Source: Methylocella tundrae (GTDB taxonomy: Bacteria; Pseudomonadota; Alphaproteobacteria; Rhizobiales; Beijerinckiaceae). From it: a DNA stretch of 64,000 nucleotides. The DNA is taken from the NCBI RefSeq assembly GCF_038024855.1, contig NZ_CP139087.1:144740-208739 (forward strand). Direction: 5' to 3'. Position numbers and translations under genes: made by a program. The notes below the pieces were generated by a model. That model ran no database searches and had not been told where the DNA came from. It was given only the letters and a program-made list of their open reading frames with translations. Position 1 is the stretch's first letter, and the number at the start of each line of letters is the position of its first letter. This document shows, piece by piece, positions 17,251 through 26,446 of the stretch.

Positions 17251-18777
17251 GTGAGCGCGGCGCATCTGGAGAAATTGAATAGCGAACAGCGCCGCGCCGT
17301 CGAGCATGGGATTGGCCGCGCCGATGGCGCCATCGGCGGTCCGCTGCTGATCATCGCGGGGGCCGGTTCCGGCAAGACGAACACGCTGGCGCATCGCGTC
17401 GCCCATCTGATCGTCAACGGCGCCGATCCGCGGCGCATCCTCTTGATGACCTTTTCGCGCCGGGCGGCGGCCGAAATGAGCCGGCGCGTCGAGCGCATCT
17501 GCGGCGCGGCGCTGGGCGGCGGGGCCGGCGCCGTCACTGACGCGCTCGCCTGGGCGGGGACGTTTCATGGGATCGGCGCAAGGCTGCTGCGCGATTACGC
17601 CGAACAGATCGGGCTCGACCCGGGTTTCACGATCCACGATCGCGAAGACAGCGCCGACCTATTGAACCTCGTCCGGCACGAACTTGGCTTCTCAAAGATG
17701 GAGAGCCGGTTTCCGACCAAAGGGACCTGTCTCGCGATCTACTCCCGCGCCGTCAACGCGGAATTGCCGCTCGACGACGTGCTGCGCGATTTCTATCCGT
17801 GGTGCGCCGGATGGAGCGTGCAATTGCGCGAGCTGTTCGCGGCCTATGTCGAGGCCAAGCAGACGCAGAACGTTCTCGACTACGACGATCTCCTGCTCTA
17901 CTGGGCGCAGACCGTCAGCGATCCGCTGCTCGCCGGCGATATCGGCGGCCGGTTCGATCATGTGCTGGTCGATGAATATCAGGACACCAACCGCCTGCAG
18001 TCCTCGATCCTGAAGGCGCTGAAACCCGGCGGCGAGGGCCTCACGGTCGTCGGCGACGACGCGCAATCGATCTATTCTTTCCGCGCGGCGTCCGTGCGCA
18101 ACATTCTCGATTTTCCGACTACGTTCAGCCCGCCGGCCGAAATCATCACGCTCGATCGCAATTATCGCTCGACCCAGCCGATCCTCGCCGCCGCCAATGG
18201 CGTCATCGATCTTGCTTCCGAACGCTTCACCAAGAACCTCTGGACCGAGCGTCAGTCGGGCGATCGCCCCCGCCTCGTCAGCGTCCGCGACGAGGCCGAC
18301 CAGGCGCGCTACGTGGTCGAAAGAATTCTGGAGAACCGCGAGGGCGGCGCGGCGCTGAAGCAGCAGGCTGTCCTGTTCCGCGCCTCCCATCACAGCGGCC
18401 CGCTCGAGGTCGAACTGACCCGCCGCAACATTCCTTTCGTCAAATTCGGCGGGCTTAAATTCCTCGACAGCGCCCATGTCAAGGACATGCTGGCGATGCT
18501 GCGCTTCGCGCAAAACCCGCGCGACCGGGTCGCCGGCTTTCGCCTCATGCAGCTGCTGCCGGGCGTCGGGCCGACTTCGGCGCAGCGTGCGCTCGACTTG
18601 ATGGCGGATCGGCCGGATCCATTTTCCGCGCTTTCCGCCATGCCGGCGCCGCCGCGCGCCGGCGCCGACTGGATGAGTTTCACGGAGACCCTGCTGCGGC
18701 TTGGCGCCGGCGAGGACGGATGGCCGGCGGAGATCGCGCAGGCCCGCCGCTGGTACGAACCCCACTCGATTGTTTAA
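17251..18777 (+). pseudogene. UvrD/Rep-type superfamily 1 helicase, C-terminally truncated
   Basis: 508 residues of an ATP-dependent 3'-5' helicase that normally runs to nearly 700. Present are the Q-motif LNSEQRRAV, Walker A IIAGAGSGKTNTL, motif Ia MTFSRRAAAEM, motif II VLVDEYQDTN, motif III VVGDDAQSIYSFR and motif IV LDRNYRSTQ. The frame ends in RRWYEPHSIV soon after, and motifs V and VI (the second RecA-like core with the arginine finger) are missing, so it should be inactive. Sequence after 18770 is AT-richer and unrelated, marking an island junction. Start GTG 17251 or TTG 17248. Confidence 0.85.
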
Positions 18778-19330
18778 ACAGCCTATAACCAATTGAAATC
18801 ACTCGTAAATTTAATCTGACGACGCGCGAACTCCGGCAATGAGGCCGTCAAAAAGTTACGCTTTTGATTTTAAAGGGAAAATCGCCGTAGAATTTATTTT
18901 GAGGTTTCGCCAACTATCGGGACCAGTCGGACGATTTTTGCACCCTGCGGCGTCCGGCGGCGCGCCCGACTCCGTCTCGAAAAGTACCCTCACCGATCCA
19001 TACCACGCTTACGAAGTGGGTGCCATTGGGTCGGGGGCATGCCTTGCACCAACATTCGGTGGCTCGATCCCGCCGGCTTCGAACTCGCGCGCTCCGACGA
19101 CATTCTCGGAGAGTTTCCAACCCGATGGAAACCGCGGTTCATCGCACGTTCCCCGTAGCCTCGCGGCAATACGCGGGCGGCAATCGGTGCGCCAAGAGCT
19201 ATACCGTCACGGCCACCATATAGGCCCCCTCCCTCTGGAGGTCGGCCTCTCGACACCGCCGCCCCGAGGGCTGGAGTTCTTGTAAGCTTCGTGCTACATA
19301 TTTCGTCGATCCGTAGCGCGAAGATATCAA
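18778..19330. other. Non-coding junction segment
   Basis: About 550 bases between the broken helicase and hipB with no convincing gene. The first 130 bases are AT-rich compared with the surroundings, which fits foreign DNA. A short tRNA-like fold around 19012-19081 is too degenerate to call. The hipB promoter should lie in the last 150 bases, including TTGTAAGC...TACATATTT. Confidence 0.4.
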
Positions 19331-19666
19331 ATGCCCACTCCACACCACCCTCCTGCCGCCGTGCGCCGCACCCTACGCAAGCTCGGCGCGGACATCCACG
19401 ACGCCCGGCGTCGGCGGCGGCTGCCGATGGCGGTGGTGGCGGAGCGCGCCTTTACGTCCCGCTCGACCCTGCAAAAGATCGAAGCCGGCGACACCAATGT
19501 CAGCATCGGCATCTACGCCGCTGTCCTTCAGGCGCTCGGCTTGCTCGAGGGCCTGAGCCAGGTCGCCGACATCAGCAACGACAGCGTCGGACAGGCGCTG
19601 GCAAGCGCCGATCTGCCCAAGCACGTCCACCTCAAACGAACAGCCGGATCGTCCAACGATGGCTGA
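19331..19666 (+). CDS. HipB-like XRE-family antitoxin/repressor
   Basis: A 111-residue DNA-binding protein with a Cro/CI helix-turn-helix (LGADIHDARRRRRLPMAVVAERAFTSRSTLQKIEAGDTNVS, about residues 18-58) followed by a short C-terminal segment. It overlaps the hipA gene by 8 bases, the usual hipBA arrangement. By family it neutralises the HipA kinase and represses the operon. Here it heads an operon that continues into an unknown gene, a large zinc-hook ATPase and an Abi_C protein, so it may control all of them. Confidence 0.85.
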   Translation: MPTPHHPPAAVRRTLRKLGADIHDARRRRRLPMAVVAERAFTSRSTLQKIEAGDTNVSIGIYAAVLQALGLLEGLSQVADISNDSVGQALASADLPKHVHLKRTAGSSNDG

Positions 19667-20906
19667 CTTCGAGATCCATATCGAGCTGGATGGCCGCACA
19701 CGGCCGGTCGGGCTGGCGAGAAGCAATCGGGTCCGAGGCACGGAAACCGTGCTCTTCGAATATGCCGCCGGATGGCTCGACGACCCCGAACGCTTCTCTC
19801 TTGAGCCCGCTCTTACCCTGACCCGAGGTGCCTTCGCCCCTCCTACGGGGCAGGCCACCTTCGGCTCCATCGGTGACTCCGCGCCCGACACGTGGGGCCG
19901 CCGCCTGATGCAACGAGCCGAACGACGTCTCGCCGAACGCGAAGGCCGCGCCGTCCGCACTCTGGCGGAGAGCGATTATCTGCTCGGCGTCGCAGACGAG
20001 ACACGTCTTGGCGCGCTCCGATTCCGCTGGGTGGGCGAAGAGGCATTCCAGGCGCCGATCCGCGCTGGTGTTCCCGCCCTGATCGAACTCGGCCGCCTGC
20101 TCCAGATCACCGAGCGGATTCTCCGGGACGAAGAAACGGACGAGGATCTCCAACTGATCTTTGCGCCGGGATCGTCCCTCGGCGGCGCACGGCCCAAGGC
20201 ATCGGTCATCGATCAGCATGGGCACCTCTCCATCGCCAAGTTTCCGAAGGAGACCGACGACTATAGTATGGAAACCTGGGAGGAGATCGCCCTGCGGCTG
20301 GCCGCGCGTGCCGGCATCGCGACCCCCTATCATGAGCTGCTGCAGGTCGCCGGGAAGGCGGTGTTGCTCTCGCGGCGCTTCGACAGAGCCGGAGCCATTC
20401 GGATCCCATTTCTCTCCGCTATGGCGATGACAGGATCGAAGGATGGCGAACGCGGCAGCTACCCGGAAATCGTCGACGCGCTCGTGCAGCACGGCGCGCA
20501 AGGCAAGACCGACGCGCATGCTCTCTATCGGCGTGTCGTCTTCAACGTCCTGATCTCGAATGTTGACGACCACCTCCGCAACCACGGCTTCCTGTGGCTC
20601 GGCAAGACAGGGTGGTTGCTTTCCCCCGCCTATGACCTCAACCCCGTGCCGACCGATCTCAAAGCGCGGGTGCTCACGACGAACATCGACCTCGACGAGG
20701 GCACCTGCTCGATCGATCTGCTGGAAGCGGCTTCGGAGTTTTTCGGGCTCGCACTGCCGCAGGCACGCACGATCATCAGAGAGGTCGCGACGGTCACGGC
20801 GACCTGGCGCGACACTGCCAAGGTGGTCGGCGCCCGATCAGCGGAGATTAACCGCATGGCCAGCGCCTTCGAGCACGACGATCTCAAGCGGGCGTTGGCG
20901 CTATGA
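19659..20906 (+). CDS. HipA-family Ser/Thr kinase toxin
   Basis: A 415-residue HipA kinase. The ATP-binding loop is GSSLGGARPKASV (about residue 172), with the lysine strand HLSIAKFPKE. The catalytic loop NVLISNVDDHLRNHGF supplies Asp and Asn, and LSPAYDLNP is the metal-binding DFG-like motif. HipA kinases phosphorylate aminoacyl-tRNA synthetases or other targets and stop growth. The start overlaps hipB and the stop overlaps the next gene (ATGA), so the three are translationally coupled. The link to a large ATPase downstream is unusual for a plain hipBA pair and suggests a phage-defence role. Confidence 0.88.
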   Translation: MADFEIHIELDGRTRPVGLARSNRVRGTETVLFEYAAGWLDDPERFSLEPALTLTRGAFAPPTGQATFGSIGDSAPDTWGRRLMQRAERRLAEREGRAVRTLAESDYLLGVADETRLGALRFRWVGEEAFQAPIRAGVPALIELGRLLQITERILRDEETDEDLQLIFAPGSSLGGARPKASVIDQHGHLSIAKFPKETDDYSMETWEEIALRLAARAGIATPYHELLQVAGKAVLLSRRFDRAGAIRIPFLSAMAMTGSKDGERGSYPEIVDALVQHGAQGKTDAHALYRRVVFNVLISNVDDHLRNHGFLWLGKTGWLLSPAYDLNPVPTDLKARVLTTNIDLDEGTCSIDLLEAASEFFGLALPQARTIIREVATVTATWRDTAKVVGARSAEINRMASAFEHDDLKRALAL

Positions 20907-21637
20907 CGAGAAGCTTCCTTCACAGTTTCGAGCCGGCAACCGCGAGCCCCGTCGCCGGCCCAACAGTTGACCTGGACGTCTCGGACATCGAGGACGCCGG
21001 TATTCGGGAGGTGCTTCAGACGCCGGGCGCCGCATATGGCGCGTGGTCCATTCTGGATGCGCTGCTGACGCCAACCGGCACGGGCACACCCTTCATCTTC
21101 AGGGAGCCCCTCGGACAGGCGCGCGAAGTCAAAGTCGCTCTCTCCGGCCTGTTCGGGCGCTTCGTCGCTCGCGCCAATCTCGAGCGCTACTTCAATCTTT
21201 CGATCTTCGCCCACCTCGGCAGCCGGACAATCGATCTGGATCGCCGAAGGCAGGTCAAGATCCAACGCCTTTCCCGAGGCGACCTGCCCGACTGGATCGC
21301 CCGCGCCAGAGCGCTTGTCGATACAGCCCCGGTAAGAGACATGGAGAAGGCCAGCGCCATGGGCGGGCTGGTGGGTGGGATCGTTACCCGCGCTGGCCCG
21401 ATCACCGACGCAGCCGTCAACCCCGCCGATCAGGAGACGCTCTCCCGACTCAATCTCCGCCCCGTCTTTGTAGGAGTCGAGCGTGATCGCATTCGCGCGG
21501 CCATCGACGCCGAGGCTCAAGCGGTGCGCAGCCGTCTCGCCGATACGGCAAGTCCCGACGAGTTTGCCCGGCCCGATCGCGCCGGCGGCTGGATCATCCC
21601 GCTCGGTGAGGAGCGACGCATCATTGGCGGCACCTGA
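20903..21637 (+). CDS. Unknown protein coupled to HipA and the zinc-hook ATPase
   Basis: A 244-residue protein that I do not recognise. It starts with ATGA overlapping the hipA stop. Visible parts are an N-terminal acidic segment, a helical middle (REPLGQAREVKVALSGLFGRFVARANLERYF), a basic stretch (SRTIDLDRRRQVKIQRL), and a second helical region ending in RAGGWIIPLGEERRIIGG. There are no membrane segments and no clear catalytic motif. Its place between hipA and the ATPase suggests an adaptor or effector for one of them; this is inference only. Confidence 0.7.
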   Translation: MTRSFLHSFEPATASPVAGPTVDLDVSDIEDAGIREVLQTPGAAYGAWSILDALLTPTGTGTPFIFREPLGQAREVKVALSGLFGRFVARANLERYFNLSIFAHLGSRTIDLDRRRQVKIQRLSRGDLPDWIARARALVDTAPVRDMEKASAMGGLVGGIVTRAGPITDAAVNPADQETLSRLNLRPVFVGVERDRIRAAIDAEAQAVRSRLADTASPDEFARPDRAGGWIIPLGEERRIIGGT

Positions 21638-21718
21638 AAGGGAGGCCGCAGGAAATAAGCATCAAGGGGAAACGGCCCGCCGCAACAGGCGCGGCAATAT
21701 CTGGGGAGGCACAAGAAT

Positions 21719-24343
21719 ATGGGAGCACAGGATAGCGACCTTTCGAACGAGACGGCGGCGCTGGCCGATATCCTTAAATGGTCGGCCGACCTGCCGGCCT
21801 GGCAACGCGACGCATTGCGCCGGCTTTGCGGTCAGACCAAGTTGGAACCTGCCGACATCACGGCCCTCGTCGCTATCTGCAAAGCCACCGACCAGGCCGC
21901 CCCGCTCGACGCCAGCCACATCCGCGACCCGGCCGCAAGCCACGCGGTCGTAAGCCTCGGCGCTCTCCACGGCCTATCGAACGTCAACGCCCTCGCGCCA
22001 GGCGAGCGCCTGTCCTTCGGCAAGACCGGCCTCACCGTCATCTACGGCGACAACGGTGCCGGCAAATCCGGCTACGCCCGCGTTCTGAAGCAACTCTGCC
22101 GCGCCCGCTCACCGAAGGGCGACGCGATCCTGCCCAACATCTACGCGGCCACAGGCGGCACGCCGACCGCAAGTGTCGACTTCTTCATCGGCGGACAGAA
22201 GCGAAACACGTCCTGGACCCAAGGCGGCGCAACCGACCCGATGCTGTCGGCCGTCAGCGTCTTCGACTCGCGCACGGCTAATGTCCATGTCGAGAACACC
22301 AACGATCTCGCTTACACCCCCCTTCCGTTGCGCATTCTCGCCGGTCTCGCGCAGGCTTGCCAGGAGGTGAAGGCGAAGTTGACCGCTGACGCCCAGGCGC
22401 TCGAGCGGCAGACGCCCGTCGTCCTGGCGAAGCCAGAATGCAAGCCGGATACGGCGGTCGGCAAACTGATCTCCTCGCTATCCGGCAAGACCAAGCCGGA
22501 GACCGTTGAGACGCTGGCGGGGCTGAATGCGCAGCAAGAGGCTCGACTCCAGACCCTCACCTCCGATCTCGCCAGCGACCCCGCTCGAACCGTTCGCCAA
22601 CTCCAGGCGCAGGAAGCCCGCATTAAGACGATAATCGAACAGCTTGAGCGGCTGATCACGGCCGCCACCGAGGAAAACCGGACCGCACTGGACAAGGCGC
22701 ATACGCGCGTCGTAACCGCGCGTGCTGCCGCAGCCGCCGCCTCCGCCGATCTCTTCGCCGACGAGCCCTTGCCCGAAATCGGCTCGGATGTCTGGAAGGC
22801 ACTGTGGGAGGCCGCCCGCGTATATTCCCGCGAGTCCGCTTATCCCGAACAACCATTTCCGGTCACGGGATCCACTTCCCATTGCGTGCTCTGTCAGCAG
22901 CCGCTCAGTGAGGAAGCCGCCAAGCGGCTCAGCAGCTTCGAAGCCTTCGTACAGGACGAGAGCAAGCGCCGCGGACAGGAAGCCGCGGACGCGTATGATG
23001 AGATGCTGGAGCAACTGTCGTCGCAAGCGTTCCAGATGAAGAATCTCCCGGCATTCGTCGCGCTGATACGCGACGATATCGGCCAGGAGGAATTGGCGAA
23101 CGCCCTTCGTCGCGAGACCCTGCACCTGGCCTGGCGGCTGCGTGCGATCCTGCGAACCCACGGCCAAGAGATCCTGCCGGATCTCCCGCCTGCTGCTACG
23201 GTGTCCTTCGATGGGCTGCGTACCGTGTTGAGCGGCATCGCCACTCGCGTCGAAGGCTTGCAATCGGAGGCTGACTCTCCGCAACGCGCCGCGCTTATTG
23301 CCGAGCGCGACGGCCTGGCCGATCGCAAATGGCTCGGCCTCGTGAAGGCCGACGTACTCGCCCAGATCGAGCGTCTCAAGGCCATCGAAGCGCTTGAGAA
23401 AGCGAGCAAGGACACGGCCACGAACAAGATCACGACCCAGAGCGCTCGCATCGCCCAGGCTCTCGTCACCAACCGCCTTCGCGGCCGCTTCGCGATCGAG
23501 GTGGACAAGCTCGGCGTCGCTGGTTTGGCGATCGAGCTTCAGCAGGCCAAGACCACCGCCGGCGTACCCTTCTTCCAGGTGCGGCTAATCAACAAGCCGA
23601 GCGAGCCTGTCGGCAAGGTGCTGAGCGAAGGCGAGCATCGCTGCGTCGCGCTCGCCGCTTTCCTCGCCGAACTGTCGACCATCGACGCGCAGTCAGCGAT
23701 CGTGTTCGACGATCCGGTTTCCTCGCTCGACCATTTGCATCGCGACAGGGTCGCAGCCCGACTGGCCGAGGCCGGCCAGTCGCGCCAGGTGATCGTGTTC
23801 ACCCACGACATGGCGTTTCTGCTTCTCCTCGATGAAGCGTGCCGGGCGACCAAGGACCGGGAGGCAACGTTTGTTGCCTTCCGTTTGATCAGCCGCGGCA
23901 CCGAGAATGCCGGCTATTGCCACCAGGATCCGCCTGCGAACGTCATGCCGCTCGACAAGGTGATCGACGGGATGAAGGCGCACCTCGCCAACGTGAAGAT
24001 CCACAACGAGCGCGGCGATCAGACGAAATGGCTGCGGGAAGTGACATCCTTCCAGGACCAGCTTCGCACCACTTGGGAGCGGGCCGTTGAAGAGGTCATT
24101 GGGCCGGTCATCCGTCGTTTGTCGCGCAAGGTCGACACGACGGGCCTGATCAAGCTCACGATTCTCACGGAGGCCGATTGCACCGCGATGCGGGAAGCGT
24201 TCGGCCGTTGTTCGGCACTGCTCCACAGTCAGCCCGGAGAAATCAATCCCCTCCTGCCTGCGCCGTCGGTGATCGAAAGTGAGATCGACGCGCTGGCGAA
24301 GTGGATCGCCGACATCCGGACCCGCCAGGAACAGGCCGCATGA
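21719..24343 (+). CDS. RloC-like zinc-hook ABC ATPase (AAA_13 type), putative RNase effector
   Basis: An 874-residue Rad50/SMC-type ATPase. Walker A is YGDNGAGKSGYAR (residues 109-121), followed by long helical segments interrupted by a zinc-hook-like HCVLCQQPL near 389. The ABC signature LSEGEHRC is near 634, Walker B is VFDDPVSSLD (about 661) and the H-loop is VIVFTHDMAF. This AAA_13 layout is shared with the anticodon nucleases RloC and PrrC. The C-terminus carries R-TTW-E (about 782-786) and, 49 residues later, a His in RCSALLHS. This recalls the Arg-x3-Glu...His triad of PrrC/RloC and also fits a HEPN R-x5-H. I infer a tRNA-cutting or other RNase defence ATPase. It follows the unknown gene by 81 bases. 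Confidence 0.7.
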   Translation: MGAQDSDLSNETAALADILKWSADLPAWQRDALRRLCGQTKLEPADITALVAICKATDQAAPLDASHIRDPAASHAVVSLGALHGLSNVNALAPGERLSFGKTGLTVIYGDNGAGKSGYARVLKQLCRARSPKGDAILPNIYAATGGTPTASVDFFIGGQKRNTSWTQGGATDPMLSAVSVFDSRTANVHVENTNDLAYTPLPLRILAGLAQACQEVKAKLTADAQALERQTPVVLAKPECKPDTAVGKLISSLSGKTKPETVETLAGLNAQQEARLQTLTSDLASDPARTVRQLQAQEARIKTIIEQLERLITAATEENRTALDKAHTRVVTARAAAAAASADLFADEPLPEIGSDVWKALWEAARVYSRESAYPEQPFPVTGSTSHCVLCQQPLSEEAAKRLSSFEAFVQDESKRRGQEAADAYDEMLEQLSSQAFQMKNLPAFVALIRDDIGQEELANALRRETLHLAWRLRAILRTHGQEILPDLPPAATVSFDGLRTVLSGIATRVEGLQSEADSPQRAALIAERDGLADRKWLGLVKADVLAQIERLKAIEALEKASKDTATNKITTQSARIAQALVTNRLRGRFAIEVDKLGVAGLAIELQQAKTTAGVPFFQVRLINKPSEPVGKVLSEGEHRCVALAAFLAELSTIDAQSAIVFDDPVSSLDHLHRDRVAARLAEAGQSRQVIVFTHDMAFLLLLDEACRATKDREATFVAFRLISRGTENAGYCHQDPPANVMPLDKVIDGMKAHLANVKIHNERGDQTKWLREVTSFQDQLRTTWERAVEEVIGPVIRRLSRKVDTTGLIKLTILTEADCTAMREAFGRCSALLHSQPGEINPLLPAPSVIESEIDALAKWIADIRTRQEQAA

Positions 24344-24401
24344 TGTTCATCTATCAGACCCTAGTACATTGCCAGGCCGACTGCGTTGACGGTGGGTGGT
24401 C

Positions 24402-25304
24402 ATGATCCACGACCTATTTCTTCGCCGTTACCCGCAGCAAATCTATTGGGCCGACCGACCGAGCCCAGAAATCAACAACCTCTTCGTGCAAGTCGCACAC
24501 ATCATCTTCGGCGATCTTGTGGAGCCTCTGCGCTTGGATGCTGACCTCTTCAAGCGCGCGCACGACGCGCTTGCGCGCGAGATGGGCCGCGGGCGCCTCT
24601 ACGACGCGCCGTCCTGGGATGCCGTCTGCGGTGAATTCCTGACCGAGGCCTATGATCTATGGAAGGATCGTCACGGGACCGCAGACATCTTCCTGAAAAT
24701 GCGTCTGAGCCTGGTCGAGTTGCTGTTTCGCTCCGCAGAAGAGCGAGCCCGAGAGCTCAGTCCAACCGAGCCAGACGCGGTGCGTGCCGTCGCGCGTGCC
24801 GTGGATGAGCTGAACAGTCGCTTGCGGCAAGCCCGCATGGATCTGCACTATCACAACGGCCTGCTGCAATTCGCACGCGACGAGCTGACCGAAACGCGGA
24901 CAGCAGAGCCATGCTGGGCGGTCTTGCGGGAAGCGAAGTGGTCAAACGTAGATCGCGAATTGAAAGACGCAATCGAACATGCCGACAGCCAGCGTCTCGA
25001 CGCGGCCTTCCATGCAGCAAAGGCGCTTGAAAGCACCATCAAAATCATATCCGACGACAAAGGCTGGTCGACTGGCCGGGAGCGTGGTGCCGCCAACTAC
25101 ATAGACAATCTGGTCAGCCAGCAAAACGGACGCTTCCTAGAACCCTGGGAGGGCGACATGCTGAGGGCCTTCTTCGTCCACGTGCGGAACCCGCACGGTC
25201 ATGGAGCGGGGAGCCAGCCACCGCCTGCCTTGACGTCCCATCAAACAGCCTGGGCCATTGAGACGGCGATGGCGTGGATCAAGAATCTGGTCCGCCGCTC
25301 CTGA
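24402..25304 (+). CDS. Abortive-infection C-terminal (Abi_C, HEPN-like) protein
   Basis: About 300 residues. The C-terminal half matches the Abi_C family: HAAKALESTIKIISD, then GAANYIDNL, FLEPWEGDMLRAFFVHVRNPHGHGAG and TAWAIETAMAWIKNL. The RNPHGH segment is an R-x4-H motif as in HEPN ribonucleases. The N-terminal half is helical and unassigned. I chose ATG 24402; GTG 24396 is in frame. It lies 58 bases after the ATPase gene on the same strand and probably closes the hipBA-led operon. By family it is an abortive-infection effector that would cut RNA or stall growth on phage infection. Confidence 0.72.
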   Translation: MIHDLFLRRYPQQIYWADRPSPEINNLFVQVAHIIFGDLVEPLRLDADLFKRAHDALAREMGRGRLYDAPSWDAVCGEFLTEAYDLWKDRHGTADIFLKMRLSLVELLFRSAEERARELSPTEPDAVRAVARAVDELNSRLRQARMDLHYHNGLLQFARDELTETRTAEPCWAVLREAKWSNVDRELKDAIEHADSQRLDAAFHAAKALESTIKIISDDKGWSTGRERGAANYIDNLVSQQNGRFLEPWEGDMLRAFFVHVRNPHGHGAGSQPPPALTSHQTAWAIETAMAWIKNLVRRS

Positions 25305-25406
25305 TCATATCAACGCGGACCATTGGCTTTTTTCACCCGATCGCAAAAATCGTAGTTTCGCCATCTCTCGGCAAGCACCCCAACATGCCGGATTTGTCCG
25401 GGCACG

Positions 25407-25844
25407 CTACCTCGCGGTCATGAGTCGACAGGCGAGCTCCTGGTCGCCCCAACGCGTCGCGAAAGTGTCGGAAACCTCGAACCAGCTGCCGTCATTCCCG
25501 GCACCGTGATTGAGGCCCATGCAGGAACATTGGCACTCATGCCCGATCGCGTTCTGACACGCGGGGGAGCATTTCTCCTGCTCGCGGTAAGGCTGAATAA
25601 CGTAGACCTTGCCGTACTTGGCCAACGCCCGCTCGACGAAATCGTTGAACCAAGCTTTCGGCAATTCCCAGTATTTCTTGTCGTCAATCCAGACCGGGGA
25701 CGTTCGCCTGCCATTCTGAAGCCACTGGCGGTTCGTTTCCGCGAAGGGGAGACGAACACGCAAGCGCTGCCCTTTTCCCGTCCGACGCAGTACGACCGGT
25801 ATCCGCTCCTGCCCCCAGACATACTTCAGCGTCAGTTTGTCCAT
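25407..25844 (-). CDS. Cys-rich small protein of unknown function
   Basis: A 145-residue protein. The N-terminal part is beta-like (LTLKYVWGQERIPVVLRRTGKGQRLRV). The C-terminal part has a cysteine cluster, EKCSPACQNAIGHECQCSCMGLNHG, with six Cys and two His that could bind zinc or an Fe-S cluster. It then ends WFEVSDTFATRWGDQELACRLM. I have the impression of similar proteins on bacterial mobile elements but know of no assigned function. It starts three bases after the preceding gene and is the last gene of the long minus-strand defence operon. Confidence 0.6.
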   Translation of the reverse strand: MDKLTLKYVWGQERIPVVLRRTGKGQRLRVRLPFAETNRQWLQNGRRTSPVWIDDKKYWELPKAWFNDFVERALAKYGKVYVIQPYREQEKCSPACQNAIGHECQCSCMGLNHGAGNDGSWFEVSDTFATRWGDQELACRLMTAR

Positions 25845-25847
25845 GCT

Positions 25848-26399
25848 CTATCGAATTTGCTTAACCGACCGCATGACGCTCTCGGCGGTCATTAAGCTGA
25901 GCCCCATGTCGAGGCACAGTTTGAAGAACTCCTCCGGAGCATCTGTCTTTTCCAGACGGTATTGACGTGTGAGATCCCGGGCGAACTTACCGATCGGCAC
26001 GATGTCACTAGAGGATACCCACTGCGGATTGCCGACTTTCTCCTCAAACGCGGTAATTACGGCGTCAGGGAGTTCGGCGCCGAAAAGAAAATAGCGAAAA
26101 TGGGGGAGGAAATGCGGGTGTGTATAGATTTCAGCGCCTTTGCAGCCATTTCTCTCGAATAGGCCTTTGCGCGACGCTTTAATCCTTCCCTGGTGATATC
26201 GGGGGTCATTCCAGTAGTTCAGCCTTTCTTGGGGAACCGCAGACCTGTCGCTCAGAGACTGGAGCAAGGCGAGGATCGGTTGCGCGTTGGCTTTATAAGC
26301 TGCGTGGCCTTCATCATGATTGCGATGAGAGTCCCTGAGATCGATCTTCGCGAGTGTCCCTGCCTCGCTCTCCGTCAGCTTGATATGATACTTCTCCAT
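25848..26399 (-). CDS. Unknown protein downstream of sbcC
   Basis: A 183-residue soluble, charged protein with no domain that I recognise. It has an N-terminal acidic region with clustered His (DLRDSHRNHDEGHAAY), a central GAEIYTHPHFLPHFRYFLFGAELPDAVI, and a C-terminal helical segment (KTDAPEEFFKLCLDMGLSLMTAESVMRSV). The His/Asp-rich stretches could bind metal. It lies 47 bases after sbcC and three bases before the Cys-rich gene, so it should be co-transcribed with the SIR2-HerA-Mre11-Rad50 set. A role as system accessory is inferred from position. Confidence 0.6.
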   Translation of the reverse strand: MEKYHIKLTESEAGTLAKIDLRDSHRNHDEGHAAYKANAQPILALLQSLSDRSAVPQERLNYWNDPRYHQGRIKASRKGLFERNGCKGAEIYTHPHFLPHFRYFLFGAELPDAVITAFEEKVGNPQWVSSSDIVPIGKFARDLTRQYRLEKTDAPEEFFKLCLDMGLSLMTAESVMRSVKQIR

Positions 26400-26446
26400 C
26401 TATCCACTCTTCCGATCTGAACGCTCTGAAGCAGCTTCGCCTAACA

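Noticed and set aside
19012..19081. tRNA-like fold with CGAAG/CTTCG ends, a TGCC/GGCA D-stem and a GGTGG-CTCGATC-CCGCC T-arm
   Set aside because: The stretch between the D-stem and T-stem is only 18 bases and forms no anticodon stem, so it is a degenerate relic or chance rather than a tRNA gene.
22478..23284. 268-codon minus-strand open frame
   Set aside because: Antisense to the zinc-hook ATPase gene, whose motifs are clear on the plus strand.
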